A stretch of DNA of 64,000 bases, taken from Paenibacillus harenae. GTDB taxonomy: Bacteria > Bacillota > Bacilli > Paenibacillales > Paenibacillaceae. Below the pieces are notes generated by a model. It was given only the letters and a program-made list of their open reading frames with translations, was not told the DNA's origin and did not search any database. Of the stretch, positions 45,879 to 54,572 are shown one piece after another. The DNA lies in contig NZ_JAUSST010000003.1 of NCBI RefSeq assembly GCF_030812415.1, positions 744,001 through 808,000 of the forward strand, in the 5' to 3' direction. Numbering within the stretch: the first letter of the stretch is position 1; each line of letters opens with the position of its first letter. Position numbers and translations under genes: made by a program.

Positions 45879-47321
45879 ATGGCCGCTTGGCTCGGCTGGC
45901 TTGTTGCGGCGCTTCTGTTGTATATCGCATTATTGGCCGTCATTATGCTAATGGAGCATCGCAAGCCTGCGCAGATGACGGCGTGGCTGCTCATTGCTTT
46001 ACTTATCCCTTACCTTGGATTTTTCGCTTATTTTATGCTTGGTCGCGATTTCAGAATACGCAGGATGACAAAACGATTCGAGAAACGCATAAGGTATGAT
46101 TCGGCTGCTTCTTCTTATTTTTCGCATAACCAGATACATCGCATGGAGGATGTGGGCAACGATCAACTAGCCGAGCAGAAGAACTTATTCGGATTGTTGT
46201 CCAGGCTGACCCCATTCGCAATTACAACAGGAAATCAATCGGAGGTTCTAACGAACGGCGAGGCGGCATTTGAAGCGATTCTGAATGCATTGGACAAGGC
46301 TAGGCACCATATTCATTTGGATTATTATACGATTCGAGATGACGGGATCGGCAGGCGATTCCTCCGGACGCTCATTCGTAAAGCACGCGAAGGCGTAGAG
46401 GTAAGACTCGTGTACGATGGGATCGGAAGTTTGCATCTTAGCGAGAATTACTTGACGGAACTGCATGCATCAGGCGTTCAGACGAGCTGTTTTTTGCCGC
46501 CGCGTTTTGCCTTTTATGAACGTCGCCTTAATTATCGCAATCATCGCAAAATCGTAGTCGTGGACGGAGTTGTCGGCTTCCTAGGCGGAATTAACATCGG
46601 CGATGAGTATTTAGGAAAAGATAAGCGGCTCGGGTTTTGGCGGGACACGCATCTTAAGCTGCAAGGGAATGCCGTTCACGATTTGCAGCGGCTATTTCTG
46701 AATGACTGGACGTTCGCTTCTAAGGAACGGCTTGAAGAACAAAAGTATATGCCGAAGCATGCTTCCTCAGGCAAGGAAAGCGTGCTGATCGTTCCTAGCG
46801 AGCCGGGGCGTAACGATCAAAAAATATTGGACGTAACGTTTGCCGCAATAAATGCCGCTAAGTCCCGGATTTGCATTTCTACGCCGTATTTCATACCTGA
46901 TCCTAGCCTTGTCATGGCACTAAGAACGGCAGCACAAAGCGGTGTAGACGTTAAGATTATCATTCCGGGTATTGCCGATACGAAGCTTATTCTGTTAGCA
47001 ACTTTATCGTATGTTCAAGACATGCTGGATGGCGGCGTGAAAATCTATCGTTATCGGAAAGGCTTCATACATGCCAAAGTGATGATTATCGATCGAATGC
47101 TCGTCTCTATAGGGACGGCGAATATGGATATGCGCAGCCTGTACAGTAATTTTGAGCTCAATGCCATGCTGTTCGATACGGATGCAATTGACAGACTGTT
47201 TACCGATTTCCAGGAAGATCTGAACAATAGCCATCAAGTGCATGCCCAGCAATTTACTAAGCGGCCTTGGAAGCAGAAGGCGGCTGAATCGTTGATCCAT
47301 ATGCTCTCGCCTCTCCTGTAA
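45879..47321 (+). CDS. cls: Cardiolipin synthase
   Basis: A 480-residue phospholipase-D-family membrane enzyme that joins two phosphatidylglycerols into cardiolipin. Two N-terminal membrane segments (LVAALLLYIALLAVIMLM and AWLLIALLIPYLGFFAYFML) precede two HKD motifs: HRKIVVVDGVVGFLGGINIG and HAKVMIIDRMLVSIGTANMD. The length is normal. GAGGTG precedes the ATG. It is a single transcription unit between the glycan locus and the sspH pair. Confidence 0.94.
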   Translation: MAAWLGWLVAALLLYIALLAVIMLMEHRKPAQMTAWLLIALLIPYLGFFAYFMLGRDFRIRRMTKRFEKRIRYDSAASSYFSHNQIHRMEDVGNDQLAEQKNLFGLLSRLTPFAITTGNQSEVLTNGEAAFEAILNALDKARHHIHLDYYTIRDDGIGRRFLRTLIRKAREGVEVRLVYDGIGSLHLSENYLTELHASGVQTSCFLPPRFAFYERRLNYRNHRKIVVVDGVVGFLGGINIGDEYLGKDKRLGFWRDTHLKLQGNAVHDLQRLFLNDWTFASKERLEEQKYMPKHASSGKESVLIVPSEPGRNDQKILDVTFAAINAAKSRICISTPYFIPDPSLVMALRTAAQSGVDVKIIIPGIADTKLILLATLSYVQDMLDGGVKIYRYRKGFIHAKVMIIDRMLVSIGTANMDMRSLYSNFELNAMLFDTDAIDRLFTDFQEDLNNSHQVHAQQFTKRPWKQKAAESLIHMLSPLL

Positions 47322-47397
47322 AACGATGAATGGAACGCGGCGCTTTCGGGTATATTTTGCGAGTAACACTTTATATCCTTCCTAGGAGGCGAGCCGA

Positions 47398-47586
47398 ATG
47401 AGCGAAACGAACAATGATGCGCAGCAAGCGGCAGCCGAGCCGCAGAACGAAGGCAGAGACGATTATTTTATGGATATCGACCGCATGGTGAATGAAGGAC
47501 TTGGCGGCGGCAACGTAACGATTCAAGGCGGTCTCATTGACGAGACGACGACGGATACGATGGAGCCTGAGCAGAGAGGGGATTAA
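47398..47586 (+). CDS. Small acidic protein of 62 residues
   Basis: A soluble, acidic, Gln/Glu/Asp-rich protein with the phrase DDYFMDIDRMVNEGLGGGNV followed by TIQGGLIDETTTDTMEPE. AGGAGG stands seven bases before the ATG. It ends 2 bp before sspH, so the two are probably co-expressed and it may also be a spore protein. The family is not recognised. Confidence 0.65.
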   Translation: MSETNNDAQQAAAEPQNEGRDDYFMDIDRMVNEGLGGGNVTIQGGLIDETTTDTMEPEQRGD

Positions 47587-47588
47587 CC

Positions 47589-47774
47589 TTGAATACGACA
47601 CGAGCGAAGCAAATTTACGAATCCGACGAGACGATCTCCGTCATGTTGGACGGCGATTCGGTCTGGATCGAGCACGTTGACGAAGCTAACGGAATGGCAA
47701 CCGTACAAGTTAGCAGCATACCCGTTACTACGAAGACGGTATCATGCGACCGACTGCAGGAGCAGAGTCATTAA
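47589..47774 (+). CDS. sspH: H-type small acid-soluble spore protein
   Basis: A 61-residue homologue of Bacillus SspH, a minor SASP made in the forespore. Characteristic features are the start NTTRAKQIYES, the centre SVWIEHVDEANGMATVQV and the end VSCDRLQE. The TTG start has GAGAGGGG upstream. A long terminator follows. No forespore promoter could be picked with confidence in front of the two-gene unit. Confidence 0.88.
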   Translation: MNTTRAKQIYESDETISVMLDGDSVWIEHVDEANGMATVQVSSIPVTTKTVSCDRLQEQSH

Positions 47775-47791
47775 GATTGCAAGAAATGGAT

Positions 47792-47837
47792 AAAAAGCCG
47801 ATCCAAGTATGCTTAGGGCATGCTTGATCGGCTTTTT
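47792..47837 (+). terminator. Terminator of sspH, bidirectional
   Basis: AAAAAGCCGATC (47792-47803) pairs with GATCGGCTTTTT (47826-47837), with a further inner stem CAAG/CTTG and TATGC/GCATG. It can also serve the convergent gene ending at 47857. Confidence 0.9.
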
Positions 47838-47856
47838 GCGATGGGAACGACTTGCT

Positions 47857-48168
47857 TCATCCTCCATAAGACTCCCGGAATGCGGTACAAAGCTTATCGC
47901 GGTCGACTTCCCACAATGCGGCGATGTCGGCGCTTACGTTCTCGTCCCACCAGTCGGCTTGAACCTTTCGATTGCTCTGATGTTCGACGATCCAGATCAG
48001 ATTAAGCAGTACTTTTTTTGTATATATGAGCTCTGCTTCATCCATCTTTTCCTTGGAGACCCACAGCTTCATCCGTTTGACGGTACGATAGAGCTCGTTG
48101 CTGCAGGCTCTGCGAATTTTGCGCGCCGTCGGCAAGCCGGTGTTGTGTTTTTGCACGTTAGGCTTCAT
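47857..48168 (-). CDS. Conserved-looking hypothetical protein of 103 residues
   Basis: A basic, probably helical cytoplasmic protein with TARKIRRACSNELYRTVKRM, KVLLNLIWIVEHQSNRKV and an aromatic DWWDENVSADIAALWEVDRD end. The ATG at 48166-48168 is preceded by GGAG; a longer frame upstream lacks support. It shares a bidirectional terminator with sspH. No membrane segment or known motif is seen. Confidence 0.6.
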   Translation of the reverse strand: MKPNVQKHNTGLPTARKIRRACSNELYRTVKRMKLWVSKEKMDEAELIYTKKVLLNLIWIVEHQSNRKVQADWWDENVSADIAALWEVDRDKLCTAFRESYGG

Positions 48169-48262
48169 ATAGGACCGACTCCTCTCTATATCCCATACAT
48201 ATGCGGAACAAGAAGAGAAGGTCACTGCCTACCATCTGCCAAACTTGTGATCAATCATTAGG

Positions 48263-48709
48263 TTATTGCACCGTTATGTAACCAACCATTGGACCGTCAT
48301 GACGCATGTCCTTATGGGTCAAGCATACGATAGGGTATGTCCCCGGTTTGTCGGCCGTGAACGATACGACCGTCGTTTTGCCTTTTGTCACTGTGCCCCG
48401 AACGCCTAAACCTTCAATAACGAAAGGGTGACTGCTGCCATGGATGCCGGTGATGTGCAGCTCGGTTAACTCGCCCCTGTTCACGGTGATGGAGCCGGGA
48501 TCCCAACGGTAGATTTCGATTTCTTTGCCGTCATCGGTTGTGGACTTAATTTCTGTGGTGACGAGCTGGAACACGCGTGCTGGCGCCTGCTGCCCGCTAA
48601 CGGGGCGGGACCCATTCCAGTTCAAGAAGACGATGACTACGATTACGAGAGCTGCAAATGCGATCAATAGCTGAATCTGTTTTTTTCGAACGATAAATAC
48701 TTTGGACAT
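48263..48709 (-). CDS. Membrane-anchored cupredoxin-domain protein
   Basis: A 148-residue protein with an N-terminal transmembrane anchor (LLIAFAALVIVVIVFL) and an extracytoplasmic cupredoxin fold. Type-1 copper ligands appear complete: His in HGSSHPF, then Cys, His and Met in PIVCLTHKDMRHDGPMVGY. This resembles electron carriers or copper-binding domains related to the CuA fold. It is transcribed alone, divergent from the DedA gene. The redox partner is unknown. Confidence 0.85.
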   Translation of the reverse strand: MSKVFIVRKKQIQLLIAFAALVIVVIVFLNWNGSRPVSGQQAPARVFQLVTTEIKSTTDDGKEIEIYRWDPGSITVNRGELTELHITGIHGSSHPFVIEGLGVRGTVTKGKTTVVSFTADKPGTYPIVCLTHKDMRHDGPMVGYITVQ

Positions 48710-48864
48710 GAAACGATCACCTCATCTATTCGTATCAGTATAGGCTAGTCTATGCGATGGCTTGTCAGCCCATGACAAAAGTGGATGCTGGCAATGCCTT
48801 ATGATAGAATAGCCTAAGTGCTTATGTAAGTGGACAAAGGATGATTATTAAGCGGGAAGGCGGA

Positions 48865-49485
48865 TTGAGAACAGGAATGGAATGGATCAAGGATATTTTG
48901 CATGAGGTATTGTTGTGGGTCGAAAGCTTAGGATATTTCGGCATATTAATCGGACTATTAATTGAGGTTATTCCAAGCGAAATTGTTCTAGGCTTCGGTG
49001 GGTATTTAGTATGGAAGGGCGATATCTCTTTCTGGGGAGCTGTTATATTCGGAACGATAGGCGCAGTAGGGCAAAACTGGATTCTGTATGCAATCGGAAG
49101 ATACGGCGGACGTCCAATTGTCGAGAAGTACGGAAAGTACATTAAGATTAAGGCCAAGCACGTCGACACGGCCGAGAGCTGGTTTAACAAATATGGAGCG
49201 GGCATCGTCTTCACTGCCAGGTTCGTCCCGGTTATGCGTCAAGTTATTTCAATACCGGCAGGGATGGCGAGAATGAACTTCTGGCTGTTCTCGCTGCTTA
49301 CGGCACTCGCTTCGTTGCCATGGTCGATTTTATTCGTTTATTTGGGCAAAACGCTCGGCGACCGCTGGGAAGATGTCGGCGAGGAGGCTGCGCCATACGT
49401 ACAGCCGGCGATCCTGATTGCGATAGCGCTGCTGATCGTTTATGTGCTTATCAAGTTTGTGCGTTCCCGCGGCAAATCGGTATAA
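48865..49485 (+). CDS. DedA family membrane protein
   Basis: A 206-residue VTT-domain protein. Motifs: LGYFGILIGLLIEVIPSEIV, LGFGGYLVWKGDIS, the family signature FTARFVPVMRQVISIPAGMA with RMNFWLF, and SLPWSILFVYLGKTLGDRWE. Relatives flip undecaprenyl phosphate back across the membrane, which would fit the neighbouring envelope genes, but this is only inference. The start is uncertain: the TTG at 48865 is near AAGGCGG, while an ATG four codons later (48877) is possible too. Confidence 0.88.
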   Translation: MRTGMEWIKDILHEVLLWVESLGYFGILIGLLIEVIPSEIVLGFGGYLVWKGDISFWGAVIFGTIGAVGQNWILYAIGRYGGRPIVEKYGKYIKIKAKHVDTAESWFNKYGAGIVFTARFVPVMRQVISIPAGMARMNFWLFSLLTALASLPWSILFVYLGKTLGDRWEDVGEEAAPYVQPAILIAIALLIVYVLIKFVRSRGKSV

Positions 49486-49549
49486 TAGCAAAGTATAGGT
49501 TTTTAAAGCGATGGTGGACTGAATAAACGGAACGAAAAGAGGGATTTTG

Positions 49550-50116
49550 ATGAACAAGAGCGTTGCAGAGAAACTGGGCAAAGGGATTAGTCCACAGCAA
49601 TTTATTGATGGCATGACCAAAAATAAAGAAGCTTTTATCGGTTGGCATGACAAGTTCGAATGGACGGATGAATCGGATCGCGAGCTGTTCGAGTCGATGA
49701 ACAACCGCGACGATCTGCGCGTTCTTATCTTGATGGCGGATTGGTGCGGCGATGTCGTTCGCAACATTCCGGTCGTGTTCCAGGTGTTGTCCATCAGCGG
49801 CATTCCGACAGAAGTACTCATTATGGAAGAGCATCTGGATACGATGGATCAGTTCCTGACGATGGGCGGACGTTCCGTGCCGGTCGTTATTTTCGCCGAT
49901 ACGGGCGGGGCTGTGCTCGGTACATGGGGACCTCGGCCGAAGTATGTCCAGGAGCCGATGGTTGCATTCAAACAGGAAAATCCGGATCGTGAAGCGGCTG
50001 ATTACCAAGAGAAGCTTGCCGCAACTCGTCAAGAAATCGGCCGTCGCTACGGCGAGGGAACGGGTTATCAATCCCTCATCGTGAAAGAATTGCGCGCGCT
50101 GCTGGAATCGTTCTAA
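49550..50116 (+). CDS. Thioredoxin-like protein with a WCGDV active-site region
   Basis: A 188-residue protein of a bacillar thioredoxin-like family. LRVLILMADWCGDVVRNIPV occupies the position of the thioredoxin WCGPC, but the second Cys is Val, leaving a single Cys. The cis-Pro follows in GGRSVPVVIFAD. The C-terminal half is helical. The ATG at 49550 has GAGGG upstream. With one Cys it cannot make a dithiol cycle, so it may act through mixed disulfides, as a monothiol enzyme, or in binding. Confidence 0.8.
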   Translation: MNKSVAEKLGKGISPQQFIDGMTKNKEAFIGWHDKFEWTDESDRELFESMNNRDDLRVLILMADWCGDVVRNIPVVFQVLSISGIPTEVLIMEEHLDTMDQFLTMGGRSVPVVIFADTGGAVLGTWGPRPKYVQEPMVAFKQENPDREAADYQEKLAATRQEIGRRYGEGTGYQSLIVKELRALLESF

Positions 50117-50133
50117 GGGGTATGGGTGCGAAT

Positions 50134-50766
50134 ATGAAGATAGAATCGTTTTCTTTAGGACCGTTGCAAACGAACTGCTATTTAATCACGACATCGGAGC
50201 CGGGAGCGGATGAGCACGGCATCATTATTGATCCGGGCATGAATCCGAAGAAGCTGCTGGATCGTATCCAGGGTGTACATATCGAGGCGATCCTGCTGAC
50301 GCATGCCCACTTCGATCATATGGGCGGCGTAGACGAGGTGCGCAAAGCGGCGAACTGCCCTGTTTATATCCATGATCTGGAGGCGGATTGGCTTACCGAT
50401 CCACGCAAAAACGGTTCCATGCGATGGCAGGACGTAACGCCGCCGCTTTCGACCGATCCCGCTGAATACGCGTTGGCTGAAGGCCAGACTCTCCATATGA
50501 TCGGGCATACGTTCCAGGTCATGCATACGCCGGGACATTCGCCGGGCAGCGTCAGCTTCCTATGCGGTGAGCATTTGTTCTCCGGCGACGTGCTGTTCAA
50601 GCTGGGCGTCGGACGTACCGATCTTCCCGGCGGACGCGAGCGGGACTTGTACGATACGATCAAGAACAAGCTGTACAAGCTAAGCCCCGATACGATCGTA
50701 TACCCCGGACACGGCGGTCGTACGAAGATCGGCTTCGAAATGGCAAATAACCCGCATACGGGGTAA
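50134..50766 (+). CDS. MBL-fold metallo-hydrolase (glyoxalase II-like)
   Basis: A 210-residue metallo-beta-lactamase-fold hydrolase similar to Bacillus YqgX. Metal ligands are visible: HAHFDH, His in TPGHSPGSVSFL, Asp in FSGDVLF and the final His in YPGHGG. It starts KIESFSLGPLQTNCYLI, the usual family start. The ATG at 50134 has GGGTG nearby; an ATG four codons earlier is closer to AAGGGG and is possible. It follows the thioredoxin-like gene by 17 bp. The substrate is probably a thioester such as S-lactoyl-thiol, not proven. Confidence 0.88.
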   Translation: MKIESFSLGPLQTNCYLITTSEPGADEHGIIIDPGMNPKKLLDRIQGVHIEAILLTHAHFDHMGGVDEVRKAANCPVYIHDLEADWLTDPRKNGSMRWQDVTPPLSTDPAEYALAEGQTLHMIGHTFQVMHTPGHSPGSVSFLCGEHLFSGDVLFKLGVGRTDLPGGRERDLYDTIKNKLYKLSPDTIVYPGHGGRTKIGFEMANNPHTG

Positions 50767-50773
50767 CACATTG

Positions 50774-50803
50774 GCTGCGCTGTCTTCGGACGGCGCAGCA
50801 TTT
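50774..50803 (+). terminator. Weak terminator-like hairpin
   Basis: GCTGCGC, GTC, a TTCG loop, GAC and GCGCAGC form a hairpin (50774-50799) followed by only ATTTT. Confidence 0.5.
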
Positions 50804-50830
50804 TAAGCTTATAGAGGATGGTGTATAGGA

Positions 50831-53089
50831 TTGGCGGATACAACGGTACAAAAGGCGGACATGGGCTCGGAGGAATCAATCGGAAAGTCGAAGTTAACGG
50901 CGGAGCAGAAAGCAGCCGAGAGCGAGCGCATTATTAAAGGAATTGCAGCGCAGCTTACGATTCCTTTAACGAAGGTAAAGTCGGCGGTCGGCTTGCTGGA
51001 CGAAGGAAATACAATTCCCTTCATCGCGAGGTATCGTAAAGAAATGACCGGTGAGCTGGACGAAAACGATCTGCGTTCCATTGAAGAGAAGCTGCAATAT
51101 ATGCGTAATCTCGAGGAGCGCAAGCGCGAGGTTATCCGTTTAATCGATGAGCAAGGGAAGCTGACGGACGTGCTCCGTGCGGATATCGAAAAATCGGTCA
51201 AGCTGCAGGAAGTGGAGGATTTGTATCGTCCGTACCGGCAGAAGCGCAAGACGCGCGCGAGCGTGGCGAAGGAACGCGGTCTTGAGCCGCTTGCTTTATG
51301 GATCTGGTCACAGCCTCGTCAGGGTGATCCTTTAGCCGAAGCTATCAATTACATAAACGCGGATAAGGGCGTAGCGACCGCCCAGGACGCATTGCAGGGC
51401 GCGATGGACATATTGGCCGAAAATATCGCCGACGATGCTGCAATACGCGCCTGGGTCCGTAAATACACCTTTGATCAAGGAATTATCCGAACGGAAGCGA
51501 AGGATGCTTCCGCCGAGTCGGTATATGAGATGTATTACAGCTACCAAGAGCCGATTCGCAAGCTTCCTCCGCATCGCGTGCTAGCCATCAACCGCGGCGA
51601 GCGCGAAGAGGTGTTGCGTGTCGCCTTCGATCTTGCCGCCGAGCGCATTCATGACTACATTCAGCGCAGACTGCTTCGTAATGGAACGGCAGCAGCCGTA
51701 CGTGACGTTTTTGTCGCTATAATCGAGGATACCTATAAGCGGCTTCTTTCCCCGTCTATCGAGCGCGAGGTGCGCGGCGAGCTGACGGAGAAGGCGGAAG
51801 AGCATGCGATTTCCATCTTCAGCGAAAATCTTCGCAACCTGCTGCTGCAGCCTCCTGTCCGCGGAAACATTGTATTAGGCGTAGATCCAGCCTTCCGTAC
51901 GGGCTGCAAGCTTGCCGTCATCGACGACACGGGCAAGCTGCTTGAGGTCGCGGTCTCTTATCCGACGCCTCCGAACAATAAGGTTGCCGAGGCGGAACGG
52001 CTCATCAATGGATTAATCGACAAATACAAAGTCGAGCTGATCGTAATCGGCAACGGTACGGCCTCCCGTGAGACGGAGCAATTTATTGCCAATTTAATCG
52101 GCAACCGCAAAGCAACAGCAGGATCGGCCGGCCGAGAAATCAAATATATTATCGTCAATGAAGCCGGCGCAAGCGTCTACTCCGCATCGAAGCTCGCGGC
52201 GGAAGAGTTTCCCAAGCTCGACGTGGCGGAGCGAAGCGCCGTATCTATTGCAAGAAGGCTGCAGGACCCGCTTGCGGAGCTTGTTAAGATTGAACCGAAA
52301 GCGATTGGCGTTGGTCAGTATCAGCATGACGTAAGCCAGAAGCGGCTTGATGAGAGTCTAGGCGGCGTCGTGGAATCGGCGGTTAACCATGTCGGCGTCG
52401 ATGTGAACACCGCATCAGCGTCTCTGCTGTCTTATGTTGCCGGCATCAATGCAACGATTGCCCGCAATATTGTGAAGTACCGCGAGGAGAACGGTCGTTT
52501 CGCCAAGCGTACGCAGCTTCAGAAGGTTCCGCGCCTTGGCGCGAAATCGTACGAGCAGTGCATCGGCTTTCTCCGTATACCGGAAGCGGGCAATCCGCTT
52601 GACCGAACGGCTATTCACCCTGAATCGTATGATGTCGTAGATAAGCTGTTCGGAGCGCTCGGCCTTGAACTGAAGCAGATCGGCTCTGAAGCGCTTCAAT
52701 CGAAGCTGGAGTCCATTGACCTGCCGAGCTTGGCCAACGCGTTAGATGTGGGCGTTCCAACGCTCAGAGACATCGTGGACAGCCTGCTTCGCCCGGGACG
52801 CGACCCGCGCGAGGAGCTGCCGCCGCCGATTTTTCACACCGATGTGCTTAACATGGAAGACCTTACAGCCGGGATGGAGCTTCAAGGTACGGTGCGTAAC
52901 GTTATCGACTTCGGCGCGTTTATCGATATTGGTATCAAAAACGACGGTCTCGTCCATATTTCTCAGATGAGCGATAAGTTCGTGAAGCATCCGATGGATG
53001 TCGTATCGGTAGGCGACAATGTTACGGTCTGGGTACTAAGCGTTGATTTGAAAAAAGGACGCGTTAGCTTAACGATGCGGAAGCCTTAA
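50831..53089 (+). CDS. tex: Tex-family RNA-binding transcription factor
   Basis: A 752-residue Tex protein. The N-terminal helical part includes TIPFIARYRKEMTGELDEND and EDLYRPYRQKRKTRA, the YqgF-like RNase-H fold carries VLGVDPAFRTGCKLAVID, helix-hairpin-helix motifs follow (NIVKYREENGRFAKRTQLQK), and an S1 RNA-binding domain ends the protein (GMELQGTVRNVIDFGAFIDI). Tex contacts RNA polymerase and nucleic acids and affects gene expression under stress. The TTG at 50831 is the start best fitting the family; its N-terminal 25 residues look like a variable extension. Confidence 0.93.
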   Translation: MADTTVQKADMGSEESIGKSKLTAEQKAAESERIIKGIAAQLTIPLTKVKSAVGLLDEGNTIPFIARYRKEMTGELDENDLRSIEEKLQYMRNLEERKREVIRLIDEQGKLTDVLRADIEKSVKLQEVEDLYRPYRQKRKTRASVAKERGLEPLALWIWSQPRQGDPLAEAINYINADKGVATAQDALQGAMDILAENIADDAAIRAWVRKYTFDQGIIRTEAKDASAESVYEMYYSYQEPIRKLPPHRVLAINRGEREEVLRVAFDLAAERIHDYIQRRLLRNGTAAAVRDVFVAIIEDTYKRLLSPSIEREVRGELTEKAEEHAISIFSENLRNLLLQPPVRGNIVLGVDPAFRTGCKLAVIDDTGKLLEVAVSYPTPPNNKVAEAERLINGLIDKYKVELIVIGNGTASRETEQFIANLIGNRKATAGSAGREIKYIIVNEAGASVYSASKLAAEEFPKLDVAERSAVSIARRLQDPLAELVKIEPKAIGVGQYQHDVSQKRLDESLGGVVESAVNHVGVDVNTASASLLSYVAGINATIARNIVKYREENGRFAKRTQLQKVPRLGAKSYEQCIGFLRIPEAGNPLDRTAIHPESYDVVDKLFGALGLELKQIGSEALQSKLESIDLPSLANALDVGVPTLRDIVDSLLRPGRDPREELPPPIFHTDVLNMEDLTAGMELQGTVRNVIDFGAFIDIGIKNDGLVHISQMSDKFVKHPMDVVSVGDNVTVWVLSVDLKKGRVSLTMRKP

Positions 53090-53114
53090 TACGGGTTAGA
53101 TCCATAATGTGGGC

Positions 53115-53143
53115 TTGCCGTTCAATGGCAGGCCTACTATAAT
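53115..53143 (+). promoter_or_regulatory. Predicted promoter of the Rrf2 regulator
   Basis: TTGCCG (53115-53120), 17 bp, TATAAT (53138-53143), 35 bp before the ATG at 53178. Confidence 0.6.
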
Positions 53144-53177
53144 TTATATAGCAACAAATAAGAAGGAGATGGGGGGA

Positions 53178-53639
53178 ATGAAGGAGATGAATGCGGATAA
53201 AGAACGTTGTGCGAGCGTGGCGCCACACAAGTGGTTCGGTTTATCGCTTCAGGCGCTCGTCATTTTAGCTCGGAAACCGGATATTTGTCCAAGCGCGGAA
53301 ATCGCGAGCCGCTTGCACGCAGATGCAACGCTGCTGCGCCGTGTTCTTGTTAAGCTGGCACGCGAGCAATTGATCGAGACCAGAGAAGGAAGAGACGGGG
53401 GCTACCGCCTGAAACGTTCGCCAGAGTCGATTACTCTTGCTGACGTATATTCCGCGCTCAAAGTAGCCGAGCCGTTATGCAGCAATATGTTAGATACGGC
53501 ATGCTCCCATGAATTTGGTTCGGAGATGAAGGCAGCCTTTACGGAAATCGCGAACGAAGTAGAGCGTAAAACACTCGAGGCCCTGCAGCCATATACGATT
53601 GCAGACTTAGCGGATCGGACGTTATCCACATCTAAATAA
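53178..53639 (+). CDS. Rrf2-family transcriptional regulator
   Basis: A 153-residue winged-helix regulator. The HTH is SLQALVILARKPDICPSAEI followed by ASRLHADATLLRRVLVKLAR and the wing GRDGGYRLKRSPESITLADV. It resembles the YwnA branch. Cysteines occur at ERCASV, DICPS, EPLCSNML and TACSHEF but not in the spacing of a [2Fe-2S] cluster, so a thiol switch is possible. AGGAG is nine bases before the ATG. The nitroreductase gene follows and has its own promoter with dyads in its leader, a plausible target. Confidence 0.87.
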   Translation: MKEMNADKERCASVAPHKWFGLSLQALVILARKPDICPSAEIASRLHADATLLRRVLVKLAREQLIETREGRDGGYRLKRSPESITLADVYSALKVAEPLCSNMLDTACSHEFGSEMKAAFTEIANEVERKTLEALQPYTIADLADRTLSTSK

Positions 53640-53671
53640 AACAAGAAAATTTTATTTCTAAAGTAAGGTAA

Positions 53672-53700
53672 TTGACAAACGAATGACGCCGACATATACT
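53672..53700 (+). promoter_or_regulatory. Strong sigma-A promoter of the nitroreductase gene
   Basis: TTGACA (53672-53677), 17 bp, TATACT (53695-53700). It is 115 bp upstream of the ATG. Confidence 0.75.
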
Positions 53701-53716
53701 GTTATTATAAAAGTTA

Positions 53717-53774
53717 CAGTTCACACATCGTTAACTATGCGAAATTTTACACAGTTAATTACTGATGTTAACTG
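53717..53774. promoter_or_regulatory. Repeated CAGTTAA/TTAACTG dyads, candidate regulator sites
   Basis: A clean inverted repeat CAGTTAA (53752-53758) and TTAACTG (53768-53774) lies in the nitroreductase leader. A weaker copy with the same half-sites (CAGTT at 53717, TTAACT at 53731-53736) precedes it. Both are downstream of the promoter, where a bound repressor such as the adjacent Rrf2 protein would block transcription. Confidence 0.5.
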
Positions 53775-53814
53775 AGTGGATTTTAACACAGATCAGAATA
53801 TGGAGGAGACCATT

Positions 53815-54486
53815 ATGACAACACAAATTGATTCCCAAGTACAGGTATCAACGAAAGATGCTTCAGAGCCATCGTTTGCTAGCGTATTGCAGAGCCGCCG
53901 TTCCGTTCGTAAATACGACAGCAGTTTCGTTGTTACGGAGCAGGAAATTCGCGAATTGCTGGAAACGGCAACGAAGGCACCATCCTCATCCAACATGCAG
54001 CCTTGGCGTTTCTTGGTCGTTACCGATGCTGAATTGAAGCAAAAGCTAGTACCTATTGCTTTCAACCAACAGCAAGTTGCAGAAGCGTCGGCTATTGTTA
54101 TCGTGCTCGGAGATTTGGAAATGTATAAGCTGTCCGAACAAATTTACGGCCAAGCAGTGGAAGCCGGCTATATGACGAAAGAAGTAGCCGATAACTTCGC
54201 TGCGAACTCGACAAAGATGTACCCGTCCCTGCCTGCTGACCGTTTGAAATCGCTCGTTGCCTTCGACACTGGACTTGTATCGATGCAGCTTATGCTAGCA
54301 GTCCGTGCAAAAGGTTTAGATACGGTACCAATGGGAGGCTTCAACCACGATCAACTAAAAGAATTTTTCGGCATCTCCGACCGTTATTTGCCTACATTAA
54401 TGCTTCCAATCGGCAAAGCAGCGGCTGAAGGTCATCCGTCTACACGTCTCCCACTTGACGAAATTACATTTTTCAACAAGATGTAA
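53815..54486 (+). CDS. Nitroreductase-family FMN oxidoreductase
   Basis: A 223-residue flavoprotein. FMN and substrate motifs: LQSRRSVRKYDSSFVV, ATKAPSSSNMQPWRFLVV, and VPMGGFNHDQLKEFFGI with LPTLMLPIGKAA. It would reduce nitro or quinone compounds with NAD(P)H in the cytoplasm. GGAGGAG lies before the ATG at 53815. Pairing with the upstream Rrf2 regulator recalls bacillar electrophile- or disulfide-stress modules such as HypR-HypO, although those use a different regulator family. Confidence 0.9.
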   Translation: MTTQIDSQVQVSTKDASEPSFASVLQSRRSVRKYDSSFVVTEQEIRELLETATKAPSSSNMQPWRFLVVTDAELKQKLVPIAFNQQQVAEASAIVIVLGDLEMYKLSEQIYGQAVEAGYMTKEVADNFAANSTKMYPSLPADRLKSLVAFDTGLVSMQLMLAVRAKGLDTVPMGGFNHDQLKEFFGISDRYLPTLMLPIGKAAAEGHPSTRLPLDEITFFNKM

Positions 54487-54508
54487 TTAAACCATCAGCT
54501 ATATAAAC

Positions 54509-54546
54509 AAACCGGCTTCCTCTTGGCAGAGGGAGCCGGTTTTTTA
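54509..54546 (+). terminator. Terminator of the nitroreductase gene
   Basis: AAACCGGCT and AGCCGGTTT arms with an inner CCTC/GAGG stem, followed by a T run. Confidence 0.88.
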
Positions 54547-54572
54547 TGTCCGAACTGATGGCAGACTAAACC

